Below are positions 31,803-40,066 of a stretch of 64,000 bases of DNA, piece after piece. The stretch comes from Mycobacterium saskatchewanense (GTDB taxonomy: Bacteria; Actinomycetota; Actinomycetes; Mycobacteriales; Mycobacteriaceae), in NCBI RefSeq assembly GCF_010729105.1, contig NZ_AP022573.1, positions 3,286,001-3,350,000 of the forward strand, read 5' to 3'. The translations under genes were made by a program, and so were the position numbers. Position 1 is the stretch's first letter; every line of letters begins with the position of its first letter. The notes below the pieces were generated by a model that saw only the letters and a program-made list of their open reading frames with translations, had not been told where the DNA came from and ran no database searches.

Positions 31803-32861
31803 GTGCCAAACAAGTATCGAGTCGTCCAGTGGAACACCGGCAACGTCGGCAAGAGTTCGCTGCAGTCGATCGCCGGCCATCCCGCGCTGGAGCTGGTCGG
31901 GTGCTATGCCTGGTCGCCCGACAAGGCCGGCCGCGACGCGGGCGAGCTGGTGGGCATCCCGCCCCTCGGAGTGACCGCCACCAACGACATCGACGAGCTG
32001 CTCGCGGGCAAGCCGGACTGCGTGGTCTACAACCCGATGTGGATCGACGTCGACGAACTCGTCCGGATCCTGTCCGCCGGAGTCAACGTCGTGACGACGG
32101 CATCGTTCATCACCGGGCAGAACCTCGGCGAGGGCCGCGACCGCATCGTCGAGGCGTGCCGGCAGGGCGGGTCGACGATGTTCGGTTCCGGGGTCAGCCC
32201 CGGCTTCGCCGAACTGTTGGCCATCGTGTCGGCGATGGTGTGCAACCGCATCGACAAGGTCACCGTGACCGAAGCCGCCGACACCACGTTCTACGACTCG
32301 CCGGCCACCGAGAAGCCGGTGGGATTCGGTCAGCCGATCGACCATCCCGGCCTACAGACGATGACCGAGCACGGGACGGCCATCTTCGGCGAGGCCGTCC
32401 GGCTGGTGGCTGACGCGCTTGGCGTCGAACTCGACGCGGTGCGGTGTGTGGCCGAACACGCCCAGACCACGGCCGATCTCGACCTCGGCTCCTGGACGAT
32501 CGGCGCGGGCTGCGTCGCGGGCGTCTACGCGAGCTGGCAGGGCACCGCGGGCGGCAGGACCGTCGTCGACCTCAACGTCCGATGGCGCAAGGGGCAGACG
32601 CTCGAGCCGGACTGGAAGATCGACCAGGACGGCTGGGTCATCCAAATCGACGGGCAGCCCACGGTCACGACGAAGGTCGGCTTCCTGCCGCCGCCCTACT
32701 TCCAGGCGCAGACGCTCGCGGAGTTCATGACGCTGGGCCACATCATGACCGCGATGCCCACGATCAACGCGATCCCGGCCGTCGTCGCCGCGGCGCCCGG
32801 CATCGCCACGTACACCGATCTCCCGCTGACGCTGCCCCGTGGGCACGTCCCGTCTGGCTAA
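31803..32861 (+). CDS. Dihydrodipicolinate-reductase-like NAD(P)-binding oxidoreductase
   Basis: The 352-residue protein has an N-terminal Rossmann motif (VVQWNTGNVGKSSL) and a DapB/amine-dehydrogenase-like core (NVVTTASFITGQN, GSGVSPGF). The family is abundant in mycobacteria and usually unassigned, annotated as NAD(P)H-dependent amine dehydrogenase family. It is a clear paralogue of the gene at 52956-54047. Substrate is unknown. Confidence 0.82.
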   Translation: MPNKYRVVQWNTGNVGKSSLQSIAGHPALELVGCYAWSPDKAGRDAGELVGIPPLGVTATNDIDELLAGKPDCVVYNPMWIDVDELVRILSAGVNVVTTASFITGQNLGEGRDRIVEACRQGGSTMFGSGVSPGFAELLAIVSAMVCNRIDKVTVTEAADTTFYDSPATEKPVGFGQPIDHPGLQTMTEHGTAIFGEAVRLVADALGVELDAVRCVAEHAQTTADLDLGSWTIGAGCVAGVYASWQGTAGGRTVVDLNVRWRKGQTLEPDWKIDQDGWVIQIDGQPTVTTKVGFLPPPYFQAQTLAEFMTLGHIMTAMPTINAIPAVVAAAPGIATYTDLPLTLPRGHVPSG

Positions 32862-33025
32862 CCCGAGACCGGTGGCTCGCGCGGCTCCGCGGTCGGAGGC
32901 TGATCGGGCGGAGTGCTGTTCAAATATCGTCTCAGCCGCAGCAGCTGGTTGGCCACCATGCCGATGCCCAGCAGCATCAGCACCAGTACCACTGCCACCA
33001 CGATCGCGGTGCTCACGCACTCCAT
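32858..33025 (-). CDS. Small single-pass membrane protein
   Basis: The 55-residue product starts MECVSTAIVV, has one strong transmembrane helix (about 6-28), a basic juxtamembrane turn (LLRLRRYL) and a Pro-rich tail. It overlaps the end of the convergent oxidoreductase gene by 4 bases. The longer upstream frame lacks hydrophobic or coding character. No family is recognised. Confidence 0.5.
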   Translation of the reverse strand: MECVSTAIVVAVVLVLMLLGIGMVANQLLRLRRYLNSTPPDQPPTAEPREPPVSG

Positions 33026-33083
33026 GATGACAGGTCCGGGGGCGGTGGTTTCGATATGACCCGCCGGTGGGTAGCCCCAGTCA

Positions 33084-33257
33084 ATGAGCAACGAAGACAA
33101 GCTGAAGAACAAGATCGAGGACCTCGGCGGCCGGGCGAAGGAAGCCGTCGGCAAGGCGACAGGGGACCACGACACCAAGAACGAGGGCCGCGCGGACCAG
33201 GCCAAGTCGAGCCTCAAGGACGCCGGCGAGAAGGTGAAGGACGCCTTCAAGAAGTAG
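33084..33257 (+). CDS. CsbD-family stress protein
   Basis: The 57-residue, highly charged helical protein (MSNEDKLKNKIEDLGGRAKE, then KATGDHDTKNEGRADQAKS) matches the CsbD family, small general-stress proteins of unknown mechanism. ATG at 33084; the stop is 14 bases before the cutinase start, so co-transcription is possible. Confidence 0.85.
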   Translation: MSNEDKLKNKIEDLGGRAKEAVGKATGDHDTKNEGRADQAKSSLKDAGEKVKDAFKK

Positions 33258-33271
33258 GCGACTTCACTTCA

Positions 33272-33973
33272 GTGACAACCAAACCCACGTGGCGCCTACC
33301 GGCGTTCGCCACCGTCCTCGCGGCGGTGGCGGCGTCGGTGGCGTCCAGCGCGTACGCGCCCTCGGCGTCGGCTGACCCGTGTCCCGATGTCGAGGTCGTG
33401 TTCGCGCGCGGGTCCGGCGAGCCGCCCGGGGTCGGCGGCGTCGGCAATTCCTTCGTCGACGCGCTGCGTGCGCAGATCGGTGGCCGTTCGCTCGGCGTGT
33501 ATCCGGTCAATTACCCGGCGAGCACGGACTTTTCGAACAGCGACTTCCCCCTCGGGGTGATCGACGGCATCCGTGACGCGAGTTCGCATGTCGAATCGAT
33601 GGCGGCGAACTGCCCGAAGACCCGGGAGGTGTTGGGCGGCTACTCGCAGGGCGCGGCGGTCGCCGGGTTCGTCACCTCCGCGTCGGTGCCGTCGGGCGTG
33701 CCCGCTGGGGCGGTGCCGCCGCCGATGCCGCCGGAGATCGCCAATCACGTCGCCGCGGTCACGCTCTTCGGGACGCCCTCGGACCAGTTCCTCAAGAAGT
33801 ACGGCGCGCCTACGATCGCGATCGGGCCGCTGTACCAGCCGAAGACCCTGGAGTTGTGCGCGCCGGGCGACGGGGTTTGCGGCAACGGCGGCACCGACGC
33901 CTTCGCACACGTTTCCTACCCGCTGAACGGCATGACGGCGCAGGCCGCGACCTTTGCCGCCAGTCACCTGTGA
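33272..33973 (+). CDS. cut5: Cutinase-family esterase, intact Cut5 orthologue
   Basis: This is a secreted alpha/beta hydrolase of 233 residues with a signal peptide (1-35, ending SASA). The triad is Ser125 (GGYSQGA), Asp200 (APGDGVCG) and His213 (FAHVSYP), and four cysteines (37, 114, 196, 203) are placed for the two cutinase disulfides. Mycobacterial cutinases hydrolyse lipids or esters. In M. tuberculosis the gene at this place (Rv3724A/B) is split; here one frame covers the whole enzyme. The start is GTG. Confidence 0.88.
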   Translation: MTTKPTWRLPAFATVLAAVAASVASSAYAPSASADPCPDVEVVFARGSGEPPGVGGVGNSFVDALRAQIGGRSLGVYPVNYPASTDFSNSDFPLGVIDGIRDASSHVESMAANCPKTREVLGGYSQGAAVAGFVTSASVPSGVPAGAVPPPMPPEIANHVAAVTLFGTPSDQFLKKYGAPTIAIGPLYQPKTLELCAPGDGVCGNGGTDAFAHVSYPLNGMTAQAATFAASHL

Positions 33974-34004
33974 GGCCCGCGGCGGGGCAATGCAGAATCG
34001 CAGC

Positions 34005-34988
34005 ATGCGCGTTCTGATCACGGGGGGTACCGGGTTCGTCGGCGGCTGGAGCGCCAAGGCGATCGCCGACGCGGGGCATGAGGTCCGGTTCCTGGTCCGC
34101 ACTCCCGAGAAGCTGAAGACCTCGGTCGCCCAGCTGGGCGTTGACGTGTCGGACTTCGCCGTCGGTGACATCACCGACCGCGTCTCGGTGCGCGAAGCGT
34201 TACAGGGCTGCGACGCCGTCGTGCACAGCGCGGCGCTCGTCGCCACCGATCCCCGCCAGACGAACGAGATGCTGGCGACCAACATGCAGGGCGCCCAGAA
34301 CGTCCTGGGCCAGTCGGTCGAGCTCGGGCTGGACCCGATCATCCACGTGTCCAGCTTCAGTGCGTTGTTCCATCCGGGCCTTCAGACGCTCTCGGCGGAC
34401 CTGCCGGTGGTGGGCGGGGCCGACGGATACGGAACGTCGAAGGCTCAGGTCGAGATCTATGCCCGCGGTCTGCAGGACGCGGGCGCGCCGGTGAACATCA
34501 CCTATCCCGGCATGGTGATCGGCCCGCCGGTGGGCGACCAGTTCGGCGAGGCCGGGGAAGGCGTCAAGGCGGCGGTGCAGATGCACGCGATCCCCGGGCG
34601 CAGCGCAGCGTGGTTGATCATCGACGTGCGCGACCTGGCCGCCCTGCACGCGGCGCTCCTGGAGCCCGGCCGCGGGCCGCGGCGCTACATGGCGGGCGGG
34701 CACCGGGTCCCGGCGGCCGAACTCGCCGACCTGCTCGGCCAAGTGTCCGGGACGCCGGTGGTCTCGGTCCCGATTCCCGATAGCGCGCTGCGCGCCGCGG
34801 GGGCGATCCTGGATCGCGCCGGGCGCTTTCTGCCCTTCGACACGCCCATCACGTGGGCGGGGATGCAGTACTACACCCAGATGCCGGCCTCCGACGATTC
34901 CCCGAGCCAACGAGACCTCGGCATCACCTATCGGACGCCGCTCGAGACGCTGTCCGACACTTTCGAGGCCTTTCGCGCGATCGGCTGA
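34005..34988 (+). CDS. NAD-dependent epimerase/dehydratase-family (extended SDR) oxidoreductase
   Basis: The 327-residue protein begins with the Rossmann motif TGGTGFVGG and has the extended-SDR active site (SSFSALF, then YGTSK). It corresponds to Rv3725. An in-frame ATG at 33990 is also possible; I chose 34005 because the Rossmann strand starts directly there. Substrate is unknown. Confidence 0.82.
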   Translation: MRVLITGGTGFVGGWSAKAIADAGHEVRFLVRTPEKLKTSVAQLGVDVSDFAVGDITDRVSVREALQGCDAVVHSAALVATDPRQTNEMLATNMQGAQNVLGQSVELGLDPIIHVSSFSALFHPGLQTLSADLPVVGGADGYGTSKAQVEIYARGLQDAGAPVNITYPGMVIGPPVGDQFGEAGEGVKAAVQMHAIPGRSAAWLIIDVRDLAALHAALLEPGRGPRRYMAGGHRVPAAELADLLGQVSGTPVVSVPIPDSALRAAGAILDRAGRFLPFDTPITWAGMQYYTQMPASDDSPSQRDLGITYRTPLETLSDTFEAFRAIG

Positions 34989-34996
34989 CCCGGGGC

Positions 34997-35383
34997 CTAC
35001 GCGGCGGCTTCGATCTCGAGCCCGATGTGCACCTTGTGGATGCCGCCGCGGACGATCGAGTGTGCGTAGAACCACCAGGCGTGATACCAATATCGCTTCA
35101 GCACCGCGTTGTAGACCCGCTGCGTCTCCGACTTCGGCAGCACGCGGGCGACCGCCTCGACCGGCTCGCTCTTGGGCTTACCCAATGCCGCGCTCCTGGC
35201 GATCGTCACCCGGGGAGTGTTGTTGATGCGCTTCACTTTCCACGAGCCGTCATCGGTGATCACCAACAGCTTGTCACCGTCGGGCACGCCCCAGATCGGT
35301 GTCGGCTTGGGCCGGCCGTCCTTGGTGAAGGTCGTCAGCAGCAGGTACTTCGACCGGATGACGTCGTTGAACGTGGTGGCCAC
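34997..35383 (-). CDS. PPOX-class (split beta-barrel) F420- or flavin-dependent oxidoreductase
   Basis: The 128-residue protein has the split-barrel pattern of the FDOR/pyridoxamine-oxidase-like family (YLLLTTFTKDGRPKPTPIWGVPDGDKLLVIT, quoted here only as spanning residues 13-43), then KVKRINNTPRVTIARS. Small F420-dependent enzymes of this type are common in mycobacteria. It is divergent from a TetR gene 106 bases away, which may control it. Confidence 0.78.
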   Translation of the reverse strand: MATTFNDVIRSKYLLLTTFTKDGRPKPTPIWGVPDGDKLLVITDDGSWKVKRINNTPRVTIARSAALGKPKSEPVEAVARVLPKSETQRVYNAVLKRYWYHAWWFYAHSIVRGGIHKVHIGLEIEAAA

Positions 35384-35448
35384 AATGGTCCTTGATCCTG
35401 GGAGGAATTTGGACGGGCAATTCCCCGGTCAGCAGATTTCTAATCATC

Positions 35449-35472
35449 GGTGGTTGATTGTCGGCGACCACC
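35449..35472. promoter_or_regulatory. Inverted repeat GGTGGT-N12-ACCACC, weak operator candidate
   Basis: A 6-bp inverted repeat lies in the divergent region between the PPOX gene and tetR, just upstream of the tetR -10 hexamer. TetR proteins commonly bind such sites, but the arms are short and G-rich. Confidence 0.3.
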
Positions 35473-35477
35473 CAATT

Positions 35478-35483
35478 TAGGGT
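35478..35483 (+). promoter_or_regulatory. -10 hexamer TAGGGT of leaderless tetR
   Basis: TAGGGT is followed by 6 bases and ATG at 35490, favouring that ATG over the TTG at 35487. Confidence 0.55.
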
Positions 35484-35489
35484 CCGTTG

Positions 35490-36053
35490 ATGGCCCGCGA
35501 CTCCACCGCTCGCGACCTGCTGATCGACGCGACGATTCTGATCATGGTCGAGGAGGGCTATGCCGCTGCCACGTCGCGCCGGGTGGCGGCCCAGGCCGGC
35601 GTCAAACCGGCCCTGGTGCACTACTACTTCCCCACGATGGACGAGTTGTACCGGGACGTCTTCCGCCGGGGCGCCGCCGCCTACCTTGAACGCCAGCAGC
35701 GGGCGCTGGAATCCGAACATCCGCTGCACGCCCTGTGGCACACCCTCATCGAGCCCAAGGACGCGCGGTTGCTGCAGGAGTTCATGGGGCTGGCCAATCA
35801 CCGCAAGGACATCAGGGCCGAGATTGCGAACTGGACGGAGCGGTGGCGCGAGATGCAGATCAGTGCGCTGAACTCGATCGTCCACCAAAATGATTTAGAC
35901 GCAGAGCAATTCCCGCCCGCCGGCATGGCGGTGGTCGTCGCCGCGATCGGCCGCACCCTGATCATGGAACAGGCACTCGGCGCCGCACGCGGGCACGACG
36001 AGGCCTTCGCGCTGGTCAGCCGCTTCATCGACCGGCTCGAGCCGCCGACCTGA
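35490..36053 (+). CDS. TetR-family transcriptional regulator
   Basis: The 187-residue protein has an N-terminal TetR helix-turn-helix (residues about 8-54, with SRRVAAQAGVKPALVHYYFPTMDELY) and a helical ligand-binding domain. It is divergent from the PPOX gene and convergent with a P450 gene, which starts 2 bases after its stop region. The likely target is its own divergent promoter region. Ligand is unknown. Confidence 0.88.
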   Translation: MARDSTARDLLIDATILIMVEEGYAAATSRRVAAQAGVKPALVHYYFPTMDELYRDVFRRGAAAYLERQQRALESEHPLHALWHTLIEPKDARLLQEFMGLANHRKDIRAEIANWTERWREMQISALNSIVHQNDLDAEQFPPAGMAVVVAAIGRTLIMEQALGAARGHDEAFALVSRFIDRLEPPT

Positions 36054-36054
36054 T

Positions 36055-37255
36055 CTACGGCAGCACCACCCGAAGCCGCTCCCAGCCGCGAACGGTGGAC
36101 GTTGAGGCCAATTGCGCGGTGCCATAGTCGATGCCCCATTCGGGCCAGCGGTTGAGGAGCTCGTCGAGAGCGACCCGCCCCTCCAGGCGCGCCAGGTTCG
36201 CCCCGAGGCAGTAGTGCACGCCCTTCCCGAACGTGATGTGCGAGATGTTGTCGCGATGGATGTTGAAGGTGTCCGGGTCGGCGTAACGTCGGTGATCTCG
36301 GTTGGCCGCGCCGAACAGTAGCAGCACTGCGCTGCCGGCCGGAACGGTGGTGCCGCGGCACTCGAAATCCCTTGCCATCCAACGGGCGACGTGCGGGCCG
36401 GTCGGCTCGAACCGTAGCGTCTCATCGACGGCACGGCTCAGCAACGAACGGTCCTCATGGATCTGTCGGCGCTGATCGGGATGCTCGGCGAGCACCTTGG
36501 CCAGCCAGCCGATCAGCCGGCCGTCGTCTCGTTGCCCGCACCGGCGACCACCTGCGTGTAGTGCAGCACCTCCTCGCGGGTCAGCTTGCGGCGCACCCCT
36601 TGATCGTCGTCGATCTCGACGTTCAGCAGCGTCGTCATCAGGTCGTCGGAGGGATTTCTGGACCGCCATTCGACATAGTCGGCGTACATCCGCCCGTCGG
36701 CGACGGAGTCGGCGTCGGCGACCTTCAACGGCGCACCGGGCTTGGTGCGCAGGTTCGCGTCGTTGGCGTCTCGCACCGAAACCTGTTCGGATTCCGGGAT
36801 TCCCAGCAGCATCCCGATGACCCGCATCGGCATCATCGACGCCAGTTCGGCGATGATGTCGAACCGCCGGAGCCCACCAGCGGGTCCAGGCACCGAACGC
36901 AGTACCGCCGGATCTGGTCCTCGAGCGCGGCCATCCGGCGGGGCGTGAAGACCCGCGACATCAGCCCGCGCAACCGCGTGTGCTCGGGTGGGTCCTGGAA
37001 CATCATGACGCCACTGGGCATTTCGAACTTCGACTGGATCAATTCGAGGATGTCGCTGCGCCGGCTGGAAAAGACCTGCCAATTCGCCAACGCGCGCTCG
37101 ACGTCGGAATGCCGCGAGATGGCCCAGAAGTCGTACCGCCCGTTGTAGTAGATCGGCGCCTCTTCACGCAGCCGCGCGTACGTGGGGTAGGGGTCGACGA
37201 CGATGCCGACGTCGTAGGGGTCGTAGTAGACGTCGGTGTCGGGTGTGACGGTCAT
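36055..37255 (-). pseudogene. Cytochrome P450 interrupted by two frameshifts
   Basis: Three frames in succession encode one P450: N-terminal part from ATG 37255 (residues to LDPLVGSGG), a middle part to the I-helix (VVAGAGNETTA), and a C-terminal part with the ExxR motif (DETLRFEP) and haem loop FGKGVHYCLG. The breaks lie near 36863-36868 and 36516-36521. Each is mended by one extra base in a G or C run (GGCGGTTC, GCCGGCTG), giving a normal 400-residue protein. This is either a decayed gene or a sequence with two undercalled bases. Confidence 0.85.
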
Positions 37256-37347
37256 CGATCGATCCTTGCCTGGGCCGCTCGAAGGCAATTTGGGCGATCG
37301 CCCAACTCAGAAGCGCAGCCTTGTCTAACGGGGCGGGCGGGGGCGCG

Positions 37348-37929
37348 TCAAGAGCGTCCGGAGCCCACCGCGGCGTCGACGAGCGTGGCCGCTGCCGCCC
37401 GGGCGTGCGCCACGGGTGCTGCGTCGTTCAGCGACGTCGCCAGCGCGGCCGCGCCCTCGAAGAGCACGGCGAGCTGCCGACCCAACTGGTCGGGGTCGGC
37501 GGCGCCCGCCTCAGCCGCCACCGCGACGAGGCGGCGGGTGAACTCCCGCTTGTGGGCCTTCACGAGCTCGTCGGTGGTCGTCAACGATCCGGCCGACTCC
37601 ACGGCCGCGTTGTGGAAGGGGCACCCACGCACGAGGCCGGCTCGCGGCATCTCGAAGATCGCCAGCAGCCGCTCGCGCGCCGACAGCCGGGTGTCGGCGA
37701 GCCGTTTCTCGACGGACGATCCTCCGCTGGCATCGATGTTGCGCAGGTAGGCGTCGACGAGGTCGTTTTTGCTGGCGAAGTGCTGATAGAGCGTGCGCTT
37801 GGAGACGTTGGCCTCCTGAGCGATGAGTTCGACGCCGGTCGCGTGGATTCCCCGACGGTAGAACAGCCCCGCCGCGGCGCGCTCGATGCGCTCGCGCGCC
37901 CCGTGCCCTTTGACGCTCGTCGTCGGCAT
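37348..37929 (-). CDS. TetR-family regulator of the adjacent thioesterase operon
   Basis: The 193-residue protein has a TetR helix-turn-helix (about 5-52, with LIAQEANVSKRTLYQHFASKNDL) and a ligand domain containing RGCPFHNAA, typical of the AcrR-like group with a conserved Cys. I chose ATG 37929 because TACTGT (37937-37942, reverse strand) sits 7 bases upstream as a leaderless -10 element; a GTG at 37938 is the alternative. Operator-like palindromes lie in the divergent region. Confidence 0.88.
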   Translation of the reverse strand: MPTTSVKGHGARERIERAAAGLFYRRGIHATGVELIAQEANVSKRTLYQHFASKNDLVDAYLRNIDASGGSSVEKRLADTRLSARERLLAIFEMPRAGLVRGCPFHNAAVESAGSLTTTDELVKAHKREFTRRLVAVAAEAGAADPDQLGRQLAVLFEGAAALATSLNDAAPVAHARAAAATLVDAAVGSGRS

Positions 37930-37941
37930 GTCCGTCACAGT

Positions 37942-38008
37942 ACACCGAACGGTTTACAAAAGCGGCCGATTCCGCTAGGTTAGCCCTGTCAAGTAAACCG
38001 ATCAGTTT
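37942..38008. promoter_or_regulatory. Two related palindromic operators between tetR and its divergent operon
   Basis: Site 1 (37944-37953, ACCGAACGGT) is a palindrome abutting the tetR -10 hexamer. Site 2 (37995-38008, AAACCGATCAGTTT) is a near-palindrome with the same ACCG-N2-C(A/G)GT core, lying just downstream of a candidate -10 element (TAGGTT, 37976-37981) for the forward operon. The shared core and positions suggest TetR autorepression plus repression of the operon. Confidence 0.6.
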
Positions 38009-38022
38009 TCGAGGATGCGCGC

Positions 38023-38535
38023 ATGACGACCGTTGAACAAGCCGCCGGGCAGTCACGCGTGGTGACGTGGAGCGACCCGCTGGCCACCCAGGCCGCGGTC
38101 GCGTCGACATCCGGGCTGGCTTACTGGAAGGCCGTCGCGGACGGACAGCTGCCAGCGCCCCCCATCAGCGAGCTGTTGCGGATGCGGGTGATGAACGTCG
38201 AGCACGGCCGCATCACCTTCGGGTGCGAGCCGGACGCTTCCATGTACAACCCGATGGGCATGGTCCATGGCGGCGCCGTGTGCACGCTGCTGGATACGGC
38301 CACCGCCTGCGCGCTGCACACGACGCTGCCAGAAGGCGTCGCCTACACGTCCGTCGAGATCAAGGTCAACTACCTCAAGGCGGTCACCGTGGACAGCGGA
38401 CCGCTGACGGCGGTCGGCAGCGTGGTCAAGGCCGGCTCGCGCATCGGGTTCGCCGAGGGCACGGTCGCCGACGCGGCCGGAAGGCTCGTCGCCACCGCGA
38501 CCAGCACGCTATTGATCTTCCAATCGCGAAGTTGA
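38023..38535 (+). CDS. PaaI-like hotdog-fold thioesterase
   Basis: The 170-residue protein has the hotdog thioesterase signature around NPMGMVHGGAVCTLLDTATA (about 77-96), with the catalytic Asp equivalent in this helix, and a following strand TSVEIKVNYLKAV. It would hydrolyse small or aromatic acyl-CoAs. It is the first gene of an operon with an SDR and an isochorismatase-like hydrolase. The ATG has GAGGA upstream. The last seven codons are covered by a 20-bp tandem duplication. Confidence 0.85.
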   Translation: MTTVEQAAGQSRVVTWSDPLATQAAVASTSGLAYWKAVADGQLPAPPISELLRMRVMNVEHGRITFGCEPDASMYNPMGMVHGGAVCTLLDTATACALHTTLPEGVAYTSVEIKVNYLKAVTVDSGPLTAVGSVVKAGSRIGFAEGTVADAAGRLVATATSTLLIFQSRS

Positions 38536-38551
38536 TCTTCCAATCGCGAAG
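38512..38551 (+). repeat. 20-bp tandem duplication at the end of the thioesterase gene
   Basis: Positions 38512-38531 and 38532-38551 are identical. The copy boundary falls at the stop codon, and both the single- and double-copy forms give the same protein end, so it is coding-neutral. Confidence 0.9.
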
Positions 38552-38568
38552 CTGAGAGGAGCACCCCC

Positions 38569-39342
38569 ATGTCGGCTGTCCTGATCACGGGCGCCAACCG
38601 CGGCATCGGCCGCGCCATCGCCACAGAGTTCACCCGCCGCGGGCACCGCGTCATCGCCACCGCGCGCGATCCGCGCGCCCTGGACGACTTGGACGTCAGC
38701 GAGCGCTTGACCCTGGACGTCACCGACGACGCCAGCGTCACCGCCGCCGTCGCGGCCGCCGGCGAGCTCGACATCGTCGTCAACAACGCGGGAGGGATCT
38801 TCTACGCCGCCGTCGAGGCCACACCGCTCGCGGAGTTACAGCGGCTGTTGAACCTCAACACCGTCGGCGCGATCCGCGTGGCGCAGGCGGTACTGCCGCA
38901 GCTACGCGCCCGCGGCGACGGCAAGCTCCTGTTCATGTCGAGCGTCATGGGGCGCGTCGTGCGCCCGCCCGGGGCGGCCTACGCGTCCACCAAGTGGGCG
39001 CTGGAGGCGCTTGTCGAAGCGCTCGCGATGGAGGTGGCGCCGTTCGGCGTCCAGGCCGCCCTGCTCGAGCCGGGCGCGGTGAGCTCGGGCGCCCTGGACA
39101 ACGTGACCACGCACACCCTGCCGGAGGACCCGTACGCCGCCATCCTGAAGGGGGGCGGCCCCCGCGCCGGGATCATCACCCCTGAGCAGGTCGCCACCGA
39201 GGTCGTCGATGCCGCCGAAAAGCCACAGCTGCCGCTGCGGATTCCGATCGGGGATGCCGCGCGGGCCCTGCTCGCGGCCCGGCACGCGGCTCCTGACGAC
39301 GTCCCGTTCGCTGGTACTTCGGCTGGCCGCGGCGGAAGATAG
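38569..39342 (+). CDS. Short-chain dehydrogenase/reductase
   Basis: The 257-residue classical SDR has the cofactor motif TGANRGIG (7-14), NNAG, and the active site Ser in FMSSV plus YASTK. Asp/Arg residues after strand 2 (ATARDPR) suggest NADP preference. The ATG has a strong ribosome-binding site (GAGAGGAG). Middle gene of the TetR-flanked operon. Confidence 0.9.
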   Translation: MSAVLITGANRGIGRAIATEFTRRGHRVIATARDPRALDDLDVSERLTLDVTDDASVTAAVAAAGELDIVVNNAGGIFYAAVEATPLAELQRLLNLNTVGAIRVAQAVLPQLRARGDGKLLFMSSVMGRVVRPPGAAYASTKWALEALVEALAMEVAPFGVQAALLEPGAVSSGALDNVTTHTLPEDPYAAILKGGGPRAGIITPEQVATEVVDAAEKPQLPLRIPIGDAARALLAARHAAPDDVPFAGTSAGRGGR

Positions 39343-39347
39343 CGACC

Positions 39348-39965
39348 GTGGCGTTCAGCAAGGACTCGACCGGGCTGCTGGTGATCGATCCCTACAACGA
39401 CTTCATCTCGCCGGGTGGGAAAGTGTGGGATCGCCTGAAAGGCGTCATCGAGGCCAACGACTGCGTGGCCCATATGAAGCGGGTTCTCGATGCCGCCCGA
39501 CGCGCCGAGATCCGCGCGTTTTATGCGCTGCACCGCCGGTATCGCCCGGGGGATTACGAATCGTGGCGATACGTCGCGCCGATCCAGAAGGCGGCCTGGT
39601 CGCGGCGAACGTTCGAATACGGCACGTGGGGCGGGGAACTGCATGGCGACTTCGAGCCGCGGCCCGGCGACATCGTCGCAGGCGAGCACTGGTGTTCCAG
39701 CGGCTTCGCCAACACCGATCTGGATCTCCAGCTCAAGCGCCACGGCATTCACCGGCTCATCGCCATCGGCCTCATCGCGCATACCTGTCTGGAGGCGACC
39801 GTGCGATTCGCCGCCGAACTCGGGTACGACGTGACCGTGGTGCGGGACGCGACCGCCGACTATTCCGATACCGAAATGCATGCCGCGCTCAAGGTCAATA
39901 TCCCGAACTATGCGAGCGCAATTCTGACCGCCGACGAGGTGGTCGCCGCGATACCGACCGGCTGA
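39348..39965 (+). CDS. Isochorismatase-like cysteine hydrolase
   Basis: The 205-residue protein has the family's catalytic Asp (LVIDPYNDF, about residue 14) and nucleophile Cys (AHTCLEATVRFA). The usual catalytic Lys position reads VAGEHW in GDIVAGEHWCSSGF, so that Lys is not evident. The GTG start is 5 bases after the SDR stop, so it is translated from the same mRNA. Substrate is unknown; nicotinamidase-like or carbamoyl hydrolysis is possible. Confidence 0.8.
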   Translation: MAFSKDSTGLLVIDPYNDFISPGGKVWDRLKGVIEANDCVAHMKRVLDAARRAEIRAFYALHRRYRPGDYESWRYVAPIQKAAWSRRTFEYGTWGGELHGDFEPRPGDIVAGEHWCSSGFANTDLDLQLKRHGIHRLIAIGLIAHTCLEATVRFAAELGYDVTVVRDATADYSDTEMHAALKVNIPNYASAILTADEVVAAIPTG

Positions 39966-40066
39966 TTCGGCCCGGCCGGTGCGGGATCCGTGAAGATTCA
40001 TCGCGCGGGTGTGAAGGCTTCGTTAAGAACGTGGCCGGATCGGCGGCCGGCCAGCACCTTGGAAGC

